Assembly (NCBI GenBank): GCA_963678705.1
Contig: OY783223.1
Location: forward strand, 4,154,001 to 4,218,000
From: Panorpa germanica
Taxonomy: Eukaryota; Arthropoda; Insecta; Mecoptera; Panorpidae
Reading direction: 5' to 3'
DNA: 64,000 nt
The notes beneath the pieces were generated by a model. The model was not told where the DNA came from and ran no database searches. It saw only the letters and a program-made list of their open reading frames with translations. The translations under genes and the position numbers were made by a program. This document shows positions 34,578-46,268 of this stretch, piece after piece. Positions within the stretch are counted from its first letter, which is position 1. Each line of letters opens with the position of its first letter.

Positions 34578-35263
34578 AATAATAAGTTTTTATTTTATTT
34601 AACCCTGCTAAGGCAGATATAATATTGAAATTTTATTGTTCCTTGAAATAGCTGTAAATAATAATTGATATTTTGATATATAAATACATATAGCAGAGAT
34701 TTATGAGCTGTAAGGTTGGTAACCTTACACAAGGATTGTGATGTCACATGCCCTTGGAATGTGTACAACGTTGAATCCCTTTAATAAGTAAAGAGACAAA
34801 ATGACTTTTTTAATTGTTAATATCTCTTAACATATAAGGAGTTATTAAAAAATAATTGGACATTTGAGGTTCGAGTAACCCACTTTATCAATATATAGTA
34901 CATTTACAGTATTTATATATCAAAATATCTAATATTATTTACAGCTATTTCAAAGAACAATCAAATTTAAATATTATGTCTGCCTTAGCAGATTTGACTT
35001 TATTATTTGACTACCAACAGCTACAAAACATTACCACAGCACTGACCTACTCAACAAATAACTGACGTTAAAATGCATTTCACGTCATACAAATATGGCC
35101 GACCATTTCTAGCGCTAAAACTACAATTCAAATTTTTAATTGCTATAACTCCGTCAATATTTAGATATTTAATAAAATAGACACGCCAATGCACATTTAT
35201 TAACATCAATTTCAATCAACAATTGAAAAATCGACCACTAAAAAATGAGGACACAAGCCCATT
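34578..35263. mobile_element. Family A inverted chimera, copy A8
   Basis: 34578-34915 is the tail-side half of a head-left copy. It breaks off within the terminal TAGTACA motif and joins directly to 34916-35263, the head-side half of an oppositely oriented copy, which ends at ACACAAGCCCATT. The halves overlap by about 110 bp of family sequence, so the locus can fold on itself. The left half has no terminal end. Confidence 0.88.
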
Positions 35264-35571
35264 ACAGACGTACAGTGTTGATGCAACGCTACTGTGTAAC
35301 AACGTTGCTACTTGTGTAGCAATTGTACATAATCTAAAGCTTTTTACTGCAAAAAATGTTTAGGATATAGATGAATACTAACACATATGTTTAATGAATC
35401 ACTTATTTTGTTAAGAAATTTTTCATGTATATACGCATACATATCAAATAATATACATTCATGTTCATGTTTAAACTACTTTATCAGTTCTGCGTTTAAG
35501 CCCTAGTTGTTTCGCAGTGAGAAATATATAATAAGAAATTCAAATAATATTATTCAAAATTAATTTTAAAA
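35264..35571. other. Spacer and possible leader before the exon at 35572
   Basis: Unique AT-rich sequence. The stretch immediately before the ATG would be the 5' leader if the exon at 35572 is real. Confidence 0.4.
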
Positions 35572-35690
35572 ATGGGTATTCATTGTTCAAAGAAAAAACC
35601 TGTTGAAGAACCGTATCAAAAAACGGTTTGCGTTAAGGAAGATGATCTACAAAATGATACAACTTATTTAGAAGAAGAATTTCATGTTGA
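35572..35690 (+). CDS. Candidate first coding exon with an N-myristoylation start
   Basis: The ATG at 35572 opens 39 codons plus two bases, ending at a strong donor (GTAAGTAATT). The N-terminus MGIHCSKKKP fits the N-myristoyltransferase consensus: Gly2, Ser6, with Cys5 available for palmitoylation and a Lys cluster behind it. The rest is charged (EDDLQNDTTYLEEEFHVE). No downstream exon is recognised in the next 10 kb, which is largely repeats, so the gene may have a long intron. A membrane-tethered adaptor is one possibility; the family is not recognised. Confidence 0.45.
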
Positions 35691-36483
35691 GTAAGTAATT
35701 ACATATAGACTTTAATTAAATAATTAGTATTTTATTAATAGTTCATTTATTGTTAATTTAAATCTAATTGGTAGATGAATTAATCGATTTAAAGATAATT
35801 AAAAACAATTTATATCGTTAGTATTATTTTAAAAAAACGTTGGAATTTATTTGTCAGTTTGTAAAAATTCACACGTACTACAAATAAAGATTAATGGAGC
35901 GTCTTCACTGATAAATTTGTTGTGTTAAAACGTTGTCTAAATATAAAAATTTATTACCATTTCGGATTAATGAAATTATATGAACATAGATTAATAATAT
36001 CATAAAAAACCTTTTTAGCGATTAAGAAATCGTTTTTATATAAAATTTAAATCATTTTAGATTAAATATGGGAGGCCTCTCATAGAAAGTATAAGGCCCG
36101 GGGCAACTGTAATATTTTTGATACCCCATTACAACCAAAATTCGCCAATTTCTATTACATTTTTTTTGTTTCACATCTTATTCAATTGCACCTAAATATA
36201 GTTTACTGAGTTCGAGGGGATTGTAAACTTGCGAGACCTCTTTCCTTCCCCTCTGCCCCCCTTCTGAAAGCCACTGACTGACAGTTTAGCGCCAATGAAA
36301 CAGGAAATAATTCGCAGTAGGTGAAGAGTTATTCGTATAAATGTGTTTTCGTCAACATTTTCAACGACATTGCTTAGAAAACCTATAGCCGATCAGTTGT
36401 TGTCTTAGTAGACCCTTAGCGGTCATGCGAACGCATTCCTTTGCGTTTCACTACTTCTCCATGTTTGATACTAACAAATCTAA
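35691..36483. other. Putative intron or intergenic DNA
   Basis: Unique AT-rich sequence with a less biased patch at 36200-36430. No exon can be supported there. Confidence 0.45.
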
Positions 36484-36919
36484 TGCTGGTTTCACACCAG
36501 AGAAATAGTTTTTGAAAACAGTTTTATTTTCAAAAAACAAAACAAAATCATGTTTTGTTTTATTTTAAAACAGTTCTGTTTTTCGAAAACAGATTGTTTA
36601 TATTGAACAGACTGGTTTTGTTTTTAGTGTTTTTCTGTGTGTCCCATAAAAATAATAAACATGATAAACAACAACTAACAAGTGCAAATGTTCACAAAAA
36701 ACAAAACTACGTGTTTAAACCAAACAGACTAAAAAACAACAACAAACGTGTTTTCCTTTAATCTTACCGACTCCAGATGGGAATGTGTTTAGTTTACTAA
36801 AACAACAACAAAAGACAAAAATGTTTTAAGAACTTTGCTGTAAACATTGGTGTTTTTGTTCAGAAAAACAAGTTTTTGTTCGTGTTTTATTGAATTGTCT
36901 TTCTGGTGTGAAACCGGCA
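36484..36919. mobile_element. Family E element, copy E1 (Harbinger-like MITE)
   Basis: 436 bp with inverted ends (inward from the right: TGCCGGTTTCACACCAGAAA; left TGCTGGTTTCACACCAGAGA), flanked by the direct repeat TAA (36481-36483 and 36920-36922). A 3-bp TAA/TTA duplication is the signature of PIF/Harbinger insertions. Internally rich in CAAAACA/TGTTTTG. The 68-codon ORF inside resembles one in E2, but no transposase motif is present. Confidence 0.9.
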
Positions 36920-37099
36920 TAACGCTTTTGATGCAAGCCATGCGGAATTGTGGACGATTACGACGTATTTAGCTCCGAATATTCGGCTATTGTATATCAG
37001 TCATGTTCGAGGTACCTTAGACACATGCATTGACAGCTATGACAGTAAAACATAACCTACAATTCTCAGTGTGAACGTATCAGAACGTTTATTACTTAT
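36920..37099. other. Short spacer between E1 and A9
   Basis: No supported feature. Confidence 0.5.
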
Positions 37100-37718
37100 A
37101 ATGGGCTTGTGTTCTATGTCCTAATTTCTATAAAAGTGTACTATATATTGATAAAGTGGGTTACTAGAACCTCAAATGTTCAATTATTTTTTAATAACTC
37201 GTTATATGTTAAGAGATATTAACAATTAAAAAAGTCATTTTGTCTCTTTAATTATTAAAGGGATTCAACGTTGTACACATTCCAACTGCTTGTGACATCA
37301 CTGTCGCTGCTAATATATAAATCTCTGCTATATGTATTTATATATCAAAATATCAAATATTATTTACAGCTATTAAAAAGAACAATAAAATTCCAATATT
37401 AAGGCTGCTTTAGCAGGGTTTAATAAAATAAAAACTTATTATTCTTTGACTTGACTTGATTATTTCGACTACCAACAGCTACAAAACATTACCATAGCAC
37501 TGACCTACTCAACCAATAACTGACGTTAAAATGCATTTCACGTCATACAAATATGGTCGACCATTTCTAGCGCTAAAACTACAATTTAAACTTTTAATTG
37601 CTATATCTCCGTCAATATTTAGATATTTAATAAAATAGACACGCCAATACACATTTATTAACATCAATTTCAATCAACAATTGAAAAATCGACCACTAAA
37701 AAATGAGGACACAAGCCA
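37100..37718 (-). mobile_element. Family A element, copy A9
   Basis: 619 bp in the tail-first orientation, left end AATGGGCTTGTGTTC, right end GAGGACACAAGCC. A small central deletion removes part of the GGTTACCAACC palindrome. Confidence 0.93.
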
Positions 37719-37987
37719 ACAAGAGGACAACATTGTAGCAAACAAGTAACTGTAAAAACCTAACTTTTATTTTATTTAAATGAATGCGTCAAAAGTATAG
37801 ACGAATATTTGCCATATTTTAAAAAACATGCATGCCCATTCTATCTCATATATTCGGCAAACAGCCCGAATAATCCAGTTCTGTTTAGTGTGATGTTAAA
37901 CTACTTACTACACTCATTACAACATACACAAGGATGTTACAATTTGTAGTCGTAAATAGGAAAGATTCTTGTGTTATGTTTTAATAA
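37719..37987. other. Spacer before the LINE fragment
   Basis: No supported gene. The right end contains the left target duplication of the LINE (37988-38000). Confidence 0.5.
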
Positions 37988-39115
37988 TAAGAATGCGTCT
38001 TAAAAAGAATAATGGAGAAGAGGCGCATATAAGGGAGGTGGCAAAGAAGGCAGAGCAAGCAATGCGACGGGTATGGGGACTAGGGGAAAAGGTATTTGGG
38101 GGGGACATACAAAAGAGAATATGGATATATGAGAGACTGATAGCCAGTATGATGTCGTATGGAGCAGAGGTTTGGGGGTGGAAGGAACAAGAAAAGTTGG
38201 AAAGAATACAGGTGAGATACATGAAATGGGTACTAGGGCTGGACAGGTGCACGCCAGGATACATGGTGATGGAGGAGCTAAAGAGGGATAAGATACGAAT
38301 TAAAACAGGGGAAAGCGGTAAAATACGAGGAGAAATTGAACAGAGCGGAAAGCAAAATCTTAAAGAAAATAAGAGAGGATTACATAAAGAATGGGGGGGG
38401 AGGAGGTCCAAAAAAGAGAAAAGAATACTTTGAAAGGAATGGAATGGCGATCGAGGAGGCAGAGAGGAGAAGAGAAGGTGGCGCAAGTGTGGCAGAGGAC
38501 CTAAGGAGAAGGGATAAGGAGACACAGCAGCAGGAGAGAATGGGAAAAATAGAAAAAAGTAACTACAATAAAAGATATAAGAGGTTATGGGAAAATAATG
38601 TGCCTCAGTACCTTATAGAAAAAGACATAAAACACATAAGAAGAACAGCAAGGTTTAGATTGGGAAATGAGGAAAAAGGAAACAGATACTGGGAAAAGAG
38701 TGAGGAAAGAAAGTGTAGAATGTGTGGAGCGGAGGACGAAACACTGGAGCACATTAAGTTTGAGTGTAAGGAAAAAGTAGCAAGCGAAAGGAATATTGGC
38801 CAGCTATTAAAGGGAGGCAGTGAAGGAAAGAGGTGGATGGCGGAAATAGTAAGAAGGAAAGGAAAAACAGGAGAATAAACTGGTGGTAATAAGCTGGTGG
38901 AGAATAATAGAGAGGGTCAAAAGAAGAAGAAGCAGAAAGCACTTTTGGAAGTAGTAAAAGTCGAGAAGATTTTTAAGTTTATTTTAAGTTTAGTTTTAAG
39001 TTTGGAATGTATATAGGAATGAAATGTATTAGAAATATAATACTGTAGATTGTAAAGCCGAAAGGCATACACAATTAATATATAAATAAAAATAAAATAA
39101 AATAAGAAAGCGTCC
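37988..39115 (+). mobile_element. 5'-truncated non-LTR retrotransposon with frameshift
   Basis: Coding remnant of a LINE reverse-transcriptase C-terminal region: VWGLGEKVFGGDIQKRIWIY, then YGAEVWGWKE and VRYMKWVLGLDRCTPGYM. The frame moves by one base near 38316. It continues in the second frame to CRMCGAEDETLEHIKFEC, the CCHC-like knuckle at the end of such proteins, with the stop at 38876-38878. A 3' UTR and an A-rich tail of AAATA units close it. Imperfect target duplications flank it: TAAGAATGCGTCT at 37988-38000 and TAAGAAAGCGTCC at 39103-39115 (11 of 13 match). Base composition is richer in G than the surroundings. Clade not assigned. Confidence 0.9.
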
Positions 39116-39429
39116 ATAGGATGTATAACATTTTTCTGATAGTGAGATAATAATACTTGAGAATTTTAACAACAACATATATATCACAATAAAGGTTATT
39201 AATAATTAATTGCGCGTCATCAATCTAGTTATCAGTTATTGATAATTCCTGGAAATAATGACTAATGTTGTTTACATATGTCTATATCATAGATATTAGT
39301 AGACATTTGAAGAATATTAGTAGATTAGTATAAATACAATCTTAAAATAATATAGATTACTATTTTGTAGTAGGATTCGTAATCCTTGTTAAAAATAAAT
39401 TCATGTTTCAATATAAATAGCAATAAAAT

Positions 39430-39505
39430 GTTTGTTCGAAAGTGATTCGAACCCACATCTTATATTTAGTACATAGATTCTCAGTTATGCTATCCCGGAT
39501 CGACA
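39430..39505 (-). repeat. tRNA-like remnant (degenerate SINE or pseudo-tRNA)
   Basis: On the minus strand GTGGGTTCGAATCAC is a good pol III B box, and GGATAGCATAACTGAGAATC lies upstream at A-box distance. The T-arm and acceptor stems do not pair, so it is not a functional tRNA. Confidence 0.35.
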
Positions 39506-41048
39506 CTTTATATTCATTATTAAATGAAGGTGAAATCGATACAAAAAAAGCATATTTTCGATAATGTTTTTTGACGACACGAATAATATATAAATATTTC
39601 TATAATTACTACTTGATAAAATAACATTTAAAAAATACTTTGTGAAATTTTCATAAATAAATGTCAAGAACTGAGGCATTGATAGCGAATCTCCGCTGAC
39701 GTAATAAAAAAAGTAACATTGCGGTGTCACTTATAACTCATCACTGGATTATTTGAAATCGAAAACCAAAATGATTTCATTAGTTGATAAGTTTCAGCGT
39801 TACCTCGGCATTTATATAAAGTAAGAGTATGAAAAATTTCAAAAGGATCAGTGCAGTAGATTTTGAACTAGAGAGGACACCGACTCTGAAAAAACTAAGT
39901 GTGAGAAAAACGCGTTTAAAGACGAGACCAGACCAAAGAGGTGAAGACTTAAAACTCTATATCTCTGACAGTTTTACTCCAATCGATTTCTTTTTATTAT
40001 TTCTTAGATTATATATAGATTTATTTTTATTAGTTCATCTTTTTACAACAATAAGTTTTTGAAGATGGGTGGCAATTCAACGGTGCGTCTCTTTTTGACA
40101 CTAATTATTATTACCTAATATTAATTATTATTTCATAACTTTTGTATTTTCATCAATAAAAACTTATTTTGTGCCGAATAATCACCGTTCCGTTTATTAT
40201 GACATGCTTGAATCCGTAAAATATTCCCCACTTTCAGGTGCACAAATAATTCAACTTTTTGGAGCCCACGCCAAAGACACTACATTCTTTCGAAAGCTTA
40301 TTATCTAAGATGAAAAAGTCTACAACCATTTTTCTTAATATTTGTTTGTTATAAAGTTACGAATTTTTTAACAATATTCCGTTTTTCCGCGTTTTTCACT
40401 ATTTGTGAATTTTTATTAACAACGGTTTTAAACTTTGGACTTTGGCAACTTCTGGAGCATGTAGTAAACACTTCAAGAAGTAATCCAGAATCTTTTCAGA
40501 TTTTTTGAAAGCTTAGAAAACTCGAAAACACAACAGTTCCCTCAAAGACCCAGTGTACACACCATGACCCGAAAAATATAGTGTTCACACGGAGGGTTAA
40601 CTTTACTTATATGCTTTCGTGCCTGTTCCATTAAAAAAGAAACGACAAAAATATAATAATTAACAAAATTCTAGTCGCAAACATTTGGAGAGCATAACAT
40701 TAGTGGTCCAGGTAATTTAATTGTTGAGATAAAAAAACAGTATAATGATAAAATAATAAGCTACGGTATGATGATACTTAAAACATGATTATTCAAAATG
40801 CATGCATGCTGCTTAGACACGGTCTGTGTAATTACATTTCCTGTTAATAACGTAACGTTAGTTTTGTACACAAACACATGTAAACATGTAAATAAACACA
40901 GATACATCCATTCAATTATAGGTTATGTGGTAATTTCGATTGTCAAGGACAAAAAGAAAACACAATTCATTATTTTGTGGATAGGATTCCAAAATCGTGC
41001 GTTTTTGGTTAGCCTTGAAACCACACGTGGCGCTGCGTTGCACATATA
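39506..41048. other. Intergenic stretch
   Basis: No credible gene. ORFs at 39829-40062 and 40798-41049 lack recognisable motifs or supporting splice context. The patch 40250-40560 (TTCGAAAGCTTATTATCTAA, then AAAGTCTACAACC) resembles decayed transposon sequence but has no second copy here. Confidence 0.45.
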
Positions 41049-41545
41049 ATTCAAGTCCTATATCTTAATTTCTATAAAATTGTACTATATATTGATAAAG
41101 TTGGTTACTAGAACTTCAAATGTTCAATTATTTTTTAATAACACCTTATATGTTAAGAGATATTAACAATTAAAAAAGTCATTTTGTCTCTTTAATTATT
41201 AAAGGGATTCAACGTTGTAAACATTATAAGTGCATGTGACATCACAACCGCTAGTTGCTATCTCTTTTATATGACAGAGCGTAAAAGAGATAGCATATTC
41301 TTGACAAACTCTGACAAGTTTACAGGTTACCAACCTTACAGCTCATAAATCTCTGCTATATGTATTTATATATCAAAATATCAAATATTATTTACAGCTA
41401 TTTCAAGGAACAATCAAATTTCAATATTATGTCTGCCGTAACAGGGTTAAATAAAATAATTAACAATTAATAATTAATTTATTAACATCAATTTCAATCA
41501 ACAATTGAAAAATCGACCACTAAAAAATGAGGACACAAGCCCATT
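41049..41545 (-). mobile_element. Family A element, copy A10, with inserted hairpin
   Basis: 497 bp in the tail-first orientation. The left end is decayed to TTCAAGTCCTATATC; the right end is GGACACAAGCCCATT. The centre contains TGCTATCTCTTTTATATG ... CGTAAAAGAGATAGCA, the variant hairpin, next to the normal GGTTACCAACC block. About 190 bp of the head side are deleted. The 7-mer ATTCAAG occurs at both borders. Confidence 0.88.
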
Positions 41546-44500
41546 CAAGAGAATATACAATAAGTTATAAATTGCAAAGCAGGAAGAAATTTAATCCTAA
41601 ACTAAACAGAGTTTCAGAAATTTAGGTTATGTATTAGTTAAAATATATATTTGCACACTAGCAGCGCATATGGTGTTACTACATAATCTAGCACTATAAG
41701 CAAAAACATTTTAACGTGTAGGAATTGTTGCATTCAATAAAATGTAAGGCGCTTTATATAATTATACGTATAAAAGAAATGTAAATGACTGGCAATGAAA
41801 TAAACTCACTAAATGATAAACAAATACCCGTATACCAAGCATATAATAAACAAATCTACAAAACACAATTATTATATAAAAATGAATGCGAAATATAACC
41901 TAGCTATAAAACAATAAATCGCTATAATACTCGTATAATAATAAAAATAATAAACTTCCAAGTTAAAAGGTCAATTTCTTAAATCTGTAACTAAAGATGT
42001 CTGTAAAATATGCATAAGCTAAGTCATTTAAAATGCTAATTATGTTAACATTTTCCTCATTTTCAACATAGAGTGGAAATTTAACTGTTTATATATTTAT
42101 CAAGCGAACCTGCCGCCGGCAATGCGGCGCTGTGGTTCGCAGAAAACGACGCTATTATCGACACGGCTTAGAAAATAAATTGCTGGGTAATAGAATTTTA
42201 AATTTTTTGATAAGAAAAATACACATTTGTAAAAGAAATATAATAAACTGTTTTTTATATATAGGATTAAGCTAGTGTATTATAAAGTAATTCATCGTAA
42301 AAGTAATTCATCGCAATTTAATTAATTATAATATTTATACTCTATAAAAACTGAAATATTATGCAAATATTTGTTACAGATACAAGTTCTTAAATCTGCA
42401 TTTTTGTTTCGATTCGTAAATAAGTTACCAAGGTTAGCCTATATACAAAATTTCAACTTTCTAGCACAATTTTTACTCTCGGCAAATACTGCCCCCAAAT
42501 AAAATTTTGAAATTTTGAATTTTGTTTTATTAATAATATATTTATTTATTTTAGAATCCAGAATATGAACTTTCTCTTACCGGGCCCCTGAATTTCTTTA
42601 ACCTGCCCTTTTTCAATTTTTGAGAAATGTCAGCCTTAATACACATGCAAAATTTCAACTTTCTATCTTTTACGAATTAAAAGTCAGTCACTCAATACAT
42701 CAGACTTTTCATTTTTAAACTAGACTGTACAAATCTGAATGAACGACTTGATGATAAGTATGTTTTTCTATAAATTCCACGAGAGGAAACAACCCCTGTT
42801 TGCAAGTACACCGTATAACGATAACATAAATCAATAGTAAATTTCTCTGTGTTTAATAGGCATGAGGGTAGCAAATAATACAGACTTGTAACAGAAGCAG
42901 ACGGGACGCCGGCGGCGGCTCAATTCTTGGAAACCTTCCAAACCAGAATCATAAGATGATAAATTCACGTAAAGGAAGATCAACAAGGGGAGAAAATGCC
43001 AGACGCATATTTCAAATGATATAAGGGAGCATTGTGTGTTTATATAGGGGTGGATTATATGTATACAGATTTTCCTTTGAATGTTTTTTTTACTTCTGTG
43101 TCTGTGAAAATTTCCCGGTAAACTATCTAATAAAATGTCTCGCTTAGATGTTGCAGTCCTTCTGAATATTTCTGCCAGCAGAGAACTGAAGATTATTTCC
43201 ACAGAATAAATATATACGCATAAAAGTTTATAAAGGTTTAAGCCTCATTCCCACTCACTTATTTGATATTTAATTTACCGTTTTTATTTAATATTGCAAT
43301 CTAGATTTCAGGTAGATTTGTGTTTTAATTTGAGTTTACTTAATTTAGTTGGTGCGTATGCATCGTTAGTAATATAAATTTTGACATTTCGACAAAATTG
43401 TATGTGAAATAATAAAAATTGCTATTTTTAATAACAATTAGTAATAGAAATTGTTTTCACTTTTATATTTTTCAAAAACTGATATTAAACTTCTTTTAAA
43501 AATAAATCCTACTGCATTTTGACAGATTGTCACATTTTGGAGGTTATAATATAATATAGTTTTTCTTAATTTAGTATTTTTAATTTAAAACATTGGACCT
43601 TGTAAGGTTCTAAACAAACTAAGAAAACTTAAAAAATAAATTAAATTAAAAATGGTACTGTGAATGACTACGCGTATTGCCATATGCTAAACAATTTAAA
43701 TTAAATACAAAATTAAATTAAAGCAGTAAATGAGAATGATACGTTATTCTTCAAATAATTGATTATTAATATTAATTTGATAAGTTCTGATGTACATTTT
43801 AAAACAACAAATGGTCATAGCATATTATAACTTGATGACAAAGAATTATAATTTGATGACAAAAATATATTATTGTCTGTAAATTTAGATCACAATGGAC
43901 AAGAGTTTTAAATTTTCGTTCTCGATTTATTAATTTTCAAACATCTAATTGCTTTTACCTTTCATATAACATACAATTTGATGCATTATCCTTATTTATT
44001 AATTTTTTCCACATCAAATGGAAACTGTGATTCTCCGGGAATTCACAGTTGGCACCATCTAGTCTCACCGTTTGTTTGTTCACGTAGAACTCAATTTTTC
44101 AACGATTTAAAACTGGCAAGTCATAATAACCTTATTAACAATTTTATCAATCTTTAAATTATTACCTTGATTGATAAATTTACTGATACTATTGTTCACA
44201 AATTTCAAATAATAAACGATCATCTAAATTTATTGCTATGACAAGGTATTTATCATATAATCATAGCAGGAAGTTGCAACTTGGAAAAACACAAATTACT
44301 CATTATTCGATAATGATCTTAACAATTTTTTCATAAACATTTGATGATTATTAATTTTACGCAAAATAGAATCAAAATTTATTTTGTATTTCTTAATATT
44401 CTTCATCCTATAACACGGTATTTATATAACACTATTGCAATATAACGCGAGCTACACATTTTTATGAAATTTGGGAAAAGTTTTAGATGCTTTTCGATAT

Positions 44501-45249
44501 GATGTTGAAGCGTGATTAATTTGTAAGTAAGTGAGCAACCAAGGAAAATGCACGGAAGAGCCAGTAATCAAAAGACAAGGGTTCACGCTACACAACAGTC
44601 GGTGATATGCCAGTCTCGTTTAAAAATAACTACATCTCATAGAACGCTGTCACGAGGTTCGTAAAGAAACAGGTATCAGCATCACCGTTTACACAAGGGT
44701 TGCTTTTTAAACCAACTCACAGTGAAACGTACCTGGTGACTGTCAGAACACATTTATACGAGTTAATATAACGGTACCGCTTCGATGTTAAACTGCGACG
44801 CTTACTATTAGACTACGTGCCTTAAACGCATGCTGATAATGCATTACAGTTGATCCCGAAAATATTTCGCTTGGAGACGCAAAAGATCTAATCTGACGTC
44901 ACTGATAATAAGCCAATTAAAGACAAATTGTTTCTAACGTATCATTCATCTACCTCGCGTACGAGGACTAATAGAAAAATGGTGTCAGAAGGAAGTCCAG
45001 GTCATAAAACTTATTGAAGGCTTATTATTTCATTAAAGGTCCAGGTTCATTCGGATACGAAATATGCAAATTGCAAAAACAGCTACTAAAAATATTCACG
45101 ACGATGAATTGCTGAATTGATGGTATTAATAGAAGCACAGTTTGATAAGTGTGTTCAAAATTATTGCATGTAATTAAAAATGATGACCTTTGAACGGATT
45201 TGTAGAGATATGAATTATTTATTAGTGATAGGGAACTCGTGCTACGCAC
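41546..45249. other. Long intergenic region
   Basis: No gene supported across 3.7 kb. It contains repeat L copy 2 (42510-42600) and a GC-richer motif near 42108-42170 (TGCCGCCGGCAATGCGGCG). The 123-codon minus-strand ORF at 42831-43202 has no recognisable domain or splice support and is not called. The region 43200-44500 is featureless AT-rich DNA. Confidence 0.45.
42510..42600 (+). repeat. Dispersed repeat L, copy 2
   Basis: Matches 2520-2615: TTTTATTAATAATATA, then AGAATCCAGAATATGAACTT and TACCGGGCCCC. There are two copies only, with no detectable ends. Confidence 0.55.
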
Positions 45250-45828
45250 GTGAAATTTGCGCTGTCTCTTTTAAAGAGGAAAGTACTCTATTTAATTAAT
45301 GTAATTTTTAATAAAATTAAAAAATTAAACTTCAATTTGAGAAACACAGATATTATTAACAAAAGTCAGTTAAAAGGAAGAGATTATTATATGTTACATC
45401 CAAATTTAAGTAAGAAAAGATGGTTTAGAAATGAGTCCCGCAAAATTATATCAACTATAATCAGAATCAAAAGTAATCATTGTAAAACTTCAGCTCACCT
45501 GTACAAAATTAATATTAAATCTGACGATAGATGTCAATGTGGTGAAGAAGGAACTTTGGATCATATTATATTTGAATGCATAAATTATAGTTTAGAAAGA
45601 TCAAAATTGAATAGTGATATATTAGATGTGATTAAAACTTTTCCTGTTAATAGTAAATTTTTGTTAAATGATTCAAAATGAATTAGTGTATTATTGAAAT
45701 ATTTAGAAATTTGTAAAATTGAATTATAAATTATAAAAGATGTATAAAAAATGTTTGATGGTGGCTATGATGAAAGAAAGTCAAGGCAAATAAGTAAATA
45801 AATATAAAAAAATAATTAATGTATATGT
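45240..45828 (+). mobile_element. Second 5'-truncated non-LTR retrotransposon fragment
   Basis: The 143-codon frame 45250-45681 is the C-terminal end of a LINE polyprotein. Landmarks are RWFRNESRKIISTIIRIKSN, then CKTSAHLYKI and CQCGEEGTLDHIIFEC, the terminal CCHC-like knuckle. The frame meets TGA at 45679-45681 and then reads on as ISVLLKYLEICKIEL before TAA, so the TGA probably replaced a Trp codon. An A-rich tail (TAAGTAAATAAATATAAAA) ends it. This family differs from the 37.9-kb element. Confidence 0.85.
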
Positions 45829-45867
45829 TAACATCTATATATAAATAAAAATAAATACTGTTTGTTT

Positions 45868-46268
45868 AAGGTGAAACGATACTTGGCCATTTTTGATCGC
45901 GAAATATAGATGGCGATACTATACAGCAGGTTAAATATTATCAAAAAAAACCATGTTTTTTATGTTTAAATCGTTTTATGTAAATAACTATAAACGCGAA
46001 TCAAAATCAAAAGCTGCAAGTCGTTAGATGAATAACGTATCTACATTTTAAGCTTTCTTCCACTGACTTTTAATGAGTTGGAACCGCAAAAATAGGCTTT
46101 AAAAATGAATATTGCTATATTTTCTAGTTAAATTCCAATTTTTATATGACTGGTAACATTTGTAAGGGTTTGTCATAAATTTTATAACCTTTGTTTATGG
46201 TTCTAAAACTAATAAGAGTTTAAATCTATATTTCGCGAATCAAAAATGACCAAGTATCGTTTCACCTT
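45868..46268. mobile_element. Family I MITE
   Basis: 401 bp with inverted ends of about 45 bp. Both read AAGGTGAAACGATACTTGG inward, then CATTTTTGAT and GCGAAATATAGAT. It is non-coding and single-copy in the window. It sits 40 bp after the LINE tail. Confidence 0.88.

Noticed and set aside
37974..38525. 183-codon minus-strand ORF
   Set aside because: Antisense of the purine-rich LINE coding strand.
39430..39505. Functional tRNA gene
   Set aside because: Boxes are recognisable but acceptor and T stems do not pair.
42831..43202. 123-codon minus-strand ORF
   Set aside because: No domain, no signal peptide, no splice partner; length is compatible with chance in a long intergenic region.
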